From CAWBRT01 sp963696525 (GTDB lineage: Bacteria > Acidobacteriota > Terriglobia > Terriglobales > Acidobacteriaceae): a DNA stretch of 64,000 bases. The stretch spans positions 1 to 64,000 of the forward strand of contig CAVOKO010000003.1 in assembly GCA_963696525.1 (NCBI GenBank). Reading direction: 5' to 3'. Made by a program: the position numbers and the translations under genes. This document shows positions 58,289-64,000 of this stretch, piece after piece. Position 1 is the first letter of the stretch. Each line of letters begins with the position of its first letter. The notes under the pieces are model-generated. The model was not told the origin of the DNA and did not search any database. It saw only the letters and a program-made list of their open reading frames with translations.

Positions 58289-61200
58289 GTGAATTGGAAA
58301 AGAGCCGCATCCTGGAGCGCACTCGCACTGTTGGCCCTCGCCGCGTCATCGGTTGCGATCGCTCTCGTTCTGTTCCATTCCGAGGCGTTCAAGAATTACC
58401 TGCTCGGGAAAATTCAGCAGACTGCAAGCGGGTCTCTGAACACCCCGGTCCGGATGCAAAATCTTGGCCTGCACTTTTCGCCGCTTTCGGTCGATTTCTA
58501 CGGTGTAACCGTCCACGGAACCGAACCCGGAACCGAGCCTCCGCTGTTGACCATCGATCACATTAAGGTTGGCGTCAAGGTCGTTTCCTTGGTTCGGCGC
58601 GAGTGGAACTTGAACGACATCGAGGTCGATCGTCCCATCGCGCACCTCCTCGTAAATCAGCAGGGCGAGAACAATCTTCCGGCACGGCAAAGCGCCGGCG
58701 CGTCGCAGACAAACCTCTTCGATCTGGCGATCCAGCATGCACGGCTCAATCGCGGTGAACTTTATTACAACGATCAGCGAAGCATCATCGATGCCGATCT
58801 TCGCAACCTGACATTCCGCTCGGCTTACGATGGCGCGCGGGGCGCGCACTATCAAGGCGCACTCAGCTATCGCAACGGACGCCTCGTCTACAACCACTTC
58901 GCGCCCATGCCGCACAACTTCGAAGCCGGCTTTGACGCCACGCGTTCCGCTCTCACCCTGAACCCCGCAACGCTTTCGCTCGCCGGCTCCCAGTTTCACT
59001 TACAAGCAACGGTGCGAAACTACAGCAGCCCAGTGGTTGAGCTGAAGTTCGATTCGACGATCGAGACCGGGGAGCTTCGCCGCATTTTGCAAGATTCGAC
59101 TCTGCCCGCAGGCATCGTGCGGCTCGCCGGTTCGGCTCACTATGCATACCTGTCGAATCGTCCCCTGGTCGAGAGTCTCTCCGCTGAGGGCGAAATCAGC
59201 AGTCGCTCCTTGCTGGTGCGGACCTCCACGGTATGCTCCGAAGTGCGTGACGCCGCCATTCGCTTTCAGCTTCGCGATGGCAATTTGAGCCTGCCCAAAA
59301 TCAGTTTGTCCGGGCTTGGCGGCGAGTTCCAAGGCAAGGCATCCATTCAGAATCTCGCCGGCCGGCAGCAGGGGCAATTCAGCGCGTCTTGGCACGGAAT
59401 TTCCCTCGAAAGCTTGCAGGCGATGGTCCCGTCCGCGGCGTTTGACCAGGTCCGCTTCGGCGGCGTAATCGATGTCGATACCAAGGCAAGCTGGATGGGT
59501 GACCTGCGAAATCTCGTCGCCGATGCCGACGCAACCATACGTTCATCCGTCGCTTCACGCGGCACAACACAGGCCTCAGCGTCGCAGACTGTCCCGCTCG
59601 ACGGCGTGATTCACGCGCGCTATGCGGCGAAAAACCAGCAGATATCCTTGGCCCGGAGTTCGCTAAACACCCCTCAAACCACGCTCACGCTCAACGGCGT
59701 GATCGGCGGCCGCTCCAGTCTCCAAGTCGGGCTTCAGGCCAATGCTCTCCATGAAGTGGAAACGCTGCTAGCGATATTTCGCTCCACTCCTCCGGGTGAG
59801 TCGATTCGGCCGCTGGAACTTTATGGGCAGGCCCTGTTCCGAGGCAACATTCGCGGCACGTTTCAAGATCCGCAATTGAGCGGACGCCTCACGGCTCGCG
59901 ACTTTCGCGTCAAGGGCAGCCAATTCCGCCTGCTGCGGGCCGATATCACCGCCAGCCCCAGCCAAATGAGTTTGCAGAACGGTGAATTGGATCCCCTGCC
60001 CGGCGGCAAGCTGAGCTTCGACGTGCGCGCGGCGCTGCGTCGGTGGTCCTATGGTGCGGAAAATTCCCTCGCGGTTTCCGCACGCGCCTCGCAGCTATCG
60101 GTCGCGGATCTTGCCCAAGCCGCGGGAATGCAGCTTCCCTTCACCGGAATCCTCAATGCGGATGTGGCCGTGAAAGGTTCGCGGGCCAGCCCGATTGGGA
60201 ATGGCAAGCTGTCGTTAACCCGGGCAAGGGCCGCGGGCGAGCCAATTCAATCGCTCAACGCGCAGTTTGAGGGCACAGGCGAAGCGGTCAACGCTGCTTT
60301 CCAATTGCGCGCACCGGTTGGAGACGCCGATGGCAAACTCATCTACTATCCCAGGCAGCAGGGCTATCAATTCGCGCTGCAAGCACCGAATCTGCTGCTC
60401 GATCAGTTGCGGACACCACGCGCAAAAAGTTTGAAAATCTCAGGTCACCTCGGCATCTCGGCCAGCGGTCGTGGAACCTTGCAGGATCCCGGGCTGCAAG
60501 TCAACGTCAGCATACCGGAGCTGCAAGTGAGGGGACAGACCATCCGTGACCTGAAACTTGACGCCGCGGCCGCTAACCATGAGGCGCAATTCACTCTCGA
60601 GTCACAGGCGGCAAATACTTCCATAAGCGCCCACGGCAAGGTCGCACTGAAAGACAATTACTACGCCGTGGCGCAGCTCGACACGCAAACCATTCCGCTG
60701 CAGCCTCTACTTGCCGCTTACCTGCCTGAGCAGGCGCCCGCCATTAACGGCAACACTGAATTGCACGCTACCCTGCGCGGTCCACTCAAAGACCGGCAGC
60801 GCCTGGAAGCACATCTGGAGATTCCCGTGTTCCAGGTCAGCTATGAGAGCCTCCAACTTGCCGCCGCCGCTCCCATTCGCGCTGACTATGCAAACGGCGT
60901 CGTCACGCTCCAGCCCGCCGAGTTCAAGGGCACCGACACCGACCTGCGATTGCAGGGAGATGTGCCTCTCGTCGGCGGTGCGCCGGCTTCGCTCAATTTG
61001 GTAGGCAGCGCGGACCTGCGGCTGTTGCAGATTCTCCAGCCTGATCTCGACAGTCACGGCCAGCTTCAGTTTGACATTCGTTCGGAAGGCAACAAGTCGA
61101 ATCCGAATCTGCAGGGCCAAATCCGGATCGTCGATGCGGGCCTGGTGCCGTCCGGCGCTCCGTCCGGCTTGCAACATGCCAATGGAGTGCTCACTTTAGA

Positions 61201-62254
61201 GAACAACCGGCTCGATATAACGCAATTCCAGGGACAAATCGGCAGCGGTACAATCACGGCGCGCGGTGGCATCTATTACGGGCAGAGCTTGCAATTCGAT
61301 CTCGCAGCGGCGGCCAACGGAGCACAGTTCGTCTATCAGGGCCTCCGCATCTCTCTGGACGGGAACCTGGCGCTAACGGGTACGCCGCGAGCGGCTGTGC
61401 TGGGTGGCCAGGTAAACCTCGAACGCATTTCGGCCGCCCCTGATTTCGATCTCAGCAATCTCGCGGGCGCGGGAACCCAAGGCGAGGTTGCGACGCCGGC
61501 GGGAACGGGCGTTGCCCAGGACATAAAGCTGAACGTCGGCGTGCAAACCACAGCGCAAGTAAACCTGGTCACCAGAACCTTGAGCATTCAGGGAGACGCC
61601 AATCTCCGCGCAACCGGCACGCTGGCGGACCCGGTAATCCTCGGGCGCGTCAACATCCATAGCGGAGACGTTATCGCTTTTGGAAACCGCTATATCCTGC
61701 AGCCCGGCACGCTGGATTTTATCAACCCGGTCGAGACCGAACCCGTAGTCAATCTCGCGGCCACCGCGTCCATCAACCAGTACAACATAAGCTTGCGTTT
61801 CGAGGGTCCTTTGGAGCGGCTGCGCACAACCTACTCCTCCGATCCCTCGCTTCCGCCGAGCGACATTATCAACCTTCTGGCATTCGGACAGACCACCGAG
61901 GCCGCCGGTGCCAACCCAACTCCAGGAAACCTTGGCGCGGAATCGCTGCTCGCCTCCGGCGTCAGCAGCAAACTCACCAGCCAGATACAAAACATCGCCG
62001 GCATTTCGCATCTGTCCATCGATCCGGTATTGAGCGGCACCACCAACGGCACGCAGCAGAATCCAGGCGCCATCATCACCGTGCAACAGCAGGTCACCAG
62101 CGATCTGTTCGTCACCTTTGCCAGCGACGTGACCTCGACCCAGAACCAGATTATCCAGGTGGAATACCACTTCTCGCCTCGCTGGTCCTTCAGCGCCGTG
62201 CGTGATCAGAACGGCGGTTTCGGCTTCGACTTCCGCCTGCACAAGGAATACTGA
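58289..62254 (+). CDS. tamB: Translocation and assembly module protein TamB (AsmA-like)
   Basis: A 1,321-residue inner-membrane-anchored protein. A GTG start is followed by a helix (SALALLALAASSVAIALVLF), then an AsmA-like beginning (VDFYGVTVHGTEPGTEPPLLTIDHIKVGV) and long repetitive beta-strand sequence, as in the groove-forming AsmA/TamB family. The C-terminal DUF490 domain (residues about 950-1321) contains SGDVIAFGNRYILQPGTLDFINP and LLAFGQTTEAAG. It forms a periplasm-spanning conduit with TamA for outer-membrane protein assembly or lipid traffic. Linked to the upstream tamA-like gene. Confidence 0.9.
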   Translation: MNWKRAASWSALALLALAASSVAIALVLFHSEAFKNYLLGKIQQTASGSLNTPVRMQNLGLHFSPLSVDFYGVTVHGTEPGTEPPLLTIDHIKVGVKVVSLVRREWNLNDIEVDRPIAHLLVNQQGENNLPARQSAGASQTNLFDLAIQHARLNRGELYYNDQRSIIDADLRNLTFRSAYDGARGAHYQGALSYRNGRLVYNHFAPMPHNFEAGFDATRSALTLNPATLSLAGSQFHLQATVRNYSSPVVELKFDSTIETGELRRILQDSTLPAGIVRLAGSAHYAYLSNRPLVESLSAEGEISSRSLLVRTSTVCSEVRDAAIRFQLRDGNLSLPKISLSGLGGEFQGKASIQNLAGRQQGQFSASWHGISLESLQAMVPSAAFDQVRFGGVIDVDTKASWMGDLRNLVADADATIRSSVASRGTTQASASQTVPLDGVIHARYAAKNQQISLARSSLNTPQTTLTLNGVIGGRSSLQVGLQANALHEVETLLAIFRSTPPGESIRPLELYGQALFRGNIRGTFQDPQLSGRLTARDFRVKGSQFRLLRADITASPSQMSLQNGELDPLPGGKLSFDVRAALRRWSYGAENSLAVSARASQLSVADLAQAAGMQLPFTGILNADVAVKGSRASPIGNGKLSLTRARAAGEPIQSLNAQFEGTGEAVNAAFQLRAPVGDADGKLIYYPRQQGYQFALQAPNLLLDQLRTPRAKSLKISGHLGISASGRGTLQDPGLQVNVSIPELQVRGQTIRDLKLDAAAANHEAQFTLESQAANTSISAHGKVALKDNYYAVAQLDTQTIPLQPLLAAYLPEQAPAINGNTELHATLRGPLKDRQRLEAHLEIPVFQVSYESLQLAAAAPIRADYANGVVTLQPAEFKGTDTDLRLQGDVPLVGGAPASLNLVGSADLRLLQILQPDLDSHGQLQFDIRSEGNKSNPNLQGQIRIVDAGLVPSGAPSGLQHANGVLTLENNRLDITQFQGQIGSGTITARGGIYYGQSLQFDLAAAANGAQFVYQGLRISLDGNLALTGTPRAAVLGGQVNLERISAAPDFDLSNLAGAGTQGEVATPAGTGVAQDIKLNVGVQTTAQVNLVTRTLSIQGDANLRATGTLADPVILGRVNIHSGDVIAFGNRYILQPGTLDFINPVETEPVVNLAATASINQYNISLRFEGPLERLRTTYSSDPSLPPSDIINLLAFGQTTEAAGANPTPGNLGAESLLASGVSSKLTSQIQNIAGISHLSIDPVLSGTTNGTQQNPGAIITVQQQVTSDLFVTFASDVTSTQNQIIQVEYHFSPRWSFSAVRDQNGGFGFDFRLHKEY

Positions 62255-62446
62255 ATGTCCTCGGGCTCGCAATGCAAGCCGCAGAGTTCCCGGCATAGCC
62301 TTTTGCGGGGACGCCCGGTATCAATTTAGGTTCCATCTTTTTCATCCGCCGCGCCCCAAAAGTCGGACGAACCGTTTATAGTTAATTACAGAACTTGTGT
62401 TTGCCCCTGGCCAGGGCAAAATTTGTATAAAGGAGTTTGTTTTCAT

Positions 62447-62683
62447 ATGTCACGAGCCAAAAGGACATCGTCTACTGCGAGAAATAATTCCGGCGCCAAG
62501 AATACTCCCGTCCCCCAGTCTCCAAAAGTTAATCCAGGTTCGATCCCGGTCACGCCAGCCTTGGAGGAACAGGTTCGCCTGCGCGCTTACGAACTGTTCC
62601 TGCAGCGAGGTGGATTCTGGGGCAATCCGGAGCAGGATTGGTTTCAAGCCGAGTCCGAAGTTCGCGACCGTCATGTCTCCTAA
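62447..62683 (+). CDS. DUF2934 protein
   Basis: The 78-residue product has a basic, Ser/Asn-rich start (SRAKRTSSTARNNSG) and a DUF2934 motif (LEEQVRLRAYELFLQRGGFWGNPEQDWFQAE). Members are small proteins common in Acidobacteriota and Proteobacteria, with unknown role. ATG 62447 lies 11 bases after AAGGAG. It is followed 21 bases later by the response regulator gene. Confidence 0.7.
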   Translation: MSRAKRTSSTARNNSGAKNTPVPQSPKVNPGSIPVTPALEEQVRLRAYELFLQRGGFWGNPEQDWFQAESEVRDRHVS

Positions 62684-62704
62684 GCAGGACTTCGAGCAAA
62701 CCAT

Positions 62705-63064
62705 TTGAGCCAAATACTTTTGATCGACGATAACGCCACGCAACTAGGGGTGCGCGAGGCAATTTTGCGCGCTTCCGGCTTCGCCGTTGCCATCGCCACC
62801 AGCGCGGAGAGCGCCATGGCTCTGCTGCGTTCGGCACCCCGCCAATTTGGCCTTGTCATCAGCGACCACTTTCTCAGCGGAGCCACGGGAGTCGACATTG
62901 TTCGCCAGGTGCGCTCGTTTCTTCCCCATATCCCTATCGTGATCATCAGTGGCATGGGCGATCTTGAACCGGAGTACGAGGGATTGAACGTGATCGTGCG
63001 CCAAAAGCCGATTCCTCCTCCGGACCTCATCGCATTGGTCCGTAGCCAACTCCTTGCCGCTTGA
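62705..63064 (+). CDS. Single-domain response regulator
   Basis: A 119-residue receiver domain: ILLIDDNATQLGVREAIL holds the acidic pair, SDHFLSG the phospho-Asp (near residue 59) and VIISGMG and VRQKPIP the switch Thr/Ser and Lys. The only usable start is TTG 62705. There is no output domain, as in CheY or Spo0F. No kinase is nearby, so its partner is unknown. The Asp is followed by His-Phe rather than the common Pro-containing loop. Confidence 0.75.
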   Translation: MSQILLIDDNATQLGVREAILRASGFAVAIATSAESAMALLRSAPRQFGLVISDHFLSGATGVDIVRQVRSFLPHIPIVIISGMGDLEPEYEGLNVIVRQKPIPPPDLIALVRSQLLAA

Positions 63065-63398
63065 AGAATTGCGCGTGGCAAACCGCGTTGCATTGAGAAA
63101 AAAATGGCCCGCCTTGCGGGCGAGCCTTATCAGGAGATCTTCACTCGGTTATTCTCTTCGGCGAGAATTGGCCGAACGCTAGTTTGACGAACTAAGGTTA
63201 AACCATTAATATGGCCCTTTACAAACCCTTCCAGTTTTTTTTCCGCGAACGCTACTCAAAAAGGGGACAGTGTAAAAACAGTTCCAAATGAGGTGGATAA
63301 CTCTATCCATGATAATCAGCTCATAATCGTGAGCAGTTGCTCTAGTTTGCGATTTCTGAAAGAATATAAAATTACGGCTGCGGTTGCCGCCAGTTCTC
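63065..63398. other. Intergenic region with a hairpin
   Basis: About 330 bases. GCCCGC-CTT-GCGGGC at 63107-63121 could be a terminator hairpin, but the T run lies on the minus-strand side. Near 63262 a GGGGACAGTGT string occurs that I associate loosely with REP-type elements. No gene accepted. Confidence 0.35.
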
Positions 63399-64000
63399 AT
63401 GCCCCAAATTGGAAGCTACTGTCTTTTGTTGGCGCTGGCTCTGAGCGTCTACACCTTTGCCGCTGGGATTGTCGCTGTCTTCCGCCAGGATGAAAGACTC
63501 GCCGAGACTGCCCGCCGCGCCGGAGTTGCCATCTTCATGGCGGTCACCGCGGCCTCGCTCGCCCTGGTCTTTTCGGCATTCCGCGACGACTTCTCGCTGG
63601 CGTACATCCTTCACCACAGCAATCGCGATCTCCCCGTGCAGTACAAGTTCGCCGCGCTTTGGTCAGGCCAGGAAGGCTCTTTGCTGTTCTGGTGCTGGCT
63701 GCTCGCCACCTATGGACTGGTTTTGCGTCTTCGCCACAAGGTCGACACCGTCCTGGTGGCGCACGCTTCCATTATTATTGCCGCCGTCCAGATTTTTTTC
63801 CTGATGCTGGTGAACTTCGCCGCTCATCCCTTCGCGCTGGTCGCGGGCGCCATTCCCGCGGACGGCAATGGACTCAACCCGCTGCTGCAGTATCCGGAGA
63901 TGGTGATTCATCCGCCTATGCTGTATCTCGGCTACGTAGGCATGACGGTGCCGTTTGCCTTCGCGCTGGCGGCACTCATCATCAAGTACCCCGGCGAGAA
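63399..64000 (+). CDS. ccmF: Cytochrome c maturation protein CcmF-like (3' end cut by window edge)
   Basis: The frame opens at ATG 63399 and is still open at the right edge (200 codons visible). The N-terminal helix (YCLLLALALSVYTFAAGIVAVF) is followed by HHSNRDLPVQYKFAALWSGQEGSLLFWCWLL, where WSGQEGS replaces the common WGGQEGS, and by GNGLNPLLQYPEMVIHPPMLYLGYVGMTVPFAFA, the CcmF/CcsA haem-handling WWD-family context. It attaches haem to apocytochromes c at the outer face of the membrane. The ribosome site is weak. Confidence 0.85.
   Translation, partial: MPQIGSYCLLLALALSVYTFAAGIVAVFRQDERLAETARRAGVAIFMAVTAASLALVFSAFRDDFSLAYILHHSNRDLPVQYKFAALWSGQEGSLLFWCWLLATYGLVLRLRHKVDTVLVAHASIIIAAVQIFFLMLVNFAAHPFALVAGAIPADGNGLNPLLQYPEMVIHPPMLYLGYVGMTVPFAFALAALIIKYPGE

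Noticed and set aside
63206..63400. 64-residue minus-strand frame before ccmF
   Set aside because: No ribosome site and no family resemblance; lies in promoter space.

Overview
The window looks like a chromosomal segment of an Acidobacteriota bacterium (probably class Terriglobia). This rests on GC-rich coding DNA, many small PilZ/GAF/GGDEF-type proteins, a DUF2934 protein, secreted FecR-domain and NHL-repeat proteins, and dispersed palindromic intergenic repeats of a kind I associate with that phylum. It is an inference from gene content, not a taxonomic assignment. No phage, plasmid, IS transposase or CRISPR array is visible.

Layout. 0-6 kb: a Pro/Ala-rich secreted protein (cut by the left edge), a FecR-domain protein, a secreted SagB-type nitroreductase, an Fsr-like MFS exporter and a ChrA chromate transporter. 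6-19 kb: a complete NAD(P)-linked group 3d-type [NiFe] hydrogenase locus. hoxE, hoxF, hoxU, hoxY, hoxH and hoxW run rightward and hypC-D-E-A-B-F runs leftward to meet them. HoxF carries an extra GltD-like FAD/NAD(P) domain. Upstream of hoxE lie five copies of a 22-bp direct repeat in perfect register and a two-armed palindrome. 19-26 kb: an SDR oxidoreductase, then a leftward four-gene hydroxy-acid module (LarA-like protein, LDH2-type dehydrogenase, RraA-family aldolase, ACS-type MFS transporter), then a signal peptidase. 26-33 kb: PilZ/GAF, GGDEF-PilZ, a GT-C membrane glycosyltransferase and a Cache-HAMP sensor with no output domain. 34-38 kb: a long FAD/Fe-S 2-hydroxyacid dehydrogenase and an MFS permease. 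38.6-40 kb: an NHL-repeat lipoprotein. 40.3-45.7 kb: lysC-hom-thrC-thrB, preceded by a short Thr/Ile-rich reading frame and an intrinsic terminator that together look like a classical threonine attenuator. 46-55 kb: DoxX, MotA/MotB, PilZ, an acyl-CoA ligase, a cytidylate-kinase-like/BON protein, a four-carbon acid-sugar kinase with a PdxA-type dehydrogenase, and tRNA-Glu(CTC). 55-64 kb: a BamA/TamA-family protein and TamB, two small genes, and the start of a CcmF-type cytochrome c maturation gene cut by the right edge.

How it fits together. The hox and hyp genes form a self-contained system that makes and matures a soluble hydrogenase exchanging electrons between H2 and NAD(P). The hydroxy-acid module, the FAD dehydrogenase with its permease, and the acid-sugar kinase/PdxA pair suggest a soil heterotroph that scavenges small organic acids. 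The TamA/TamB pair and lipoproteins imply a diderm envelope.

Caveat on the data. Seven otherwise well-conserved genes (hoxF, hoxH, hypE, thrC, the Cache sensor, the FAD dehydrogenase and tamA) are broken by about 18 frameshifts. All are repaired by removing a single base. This pattern points to residual insertion errors in the assembly rather than pseudogenes, and I annotate these genes at their repaired extents.
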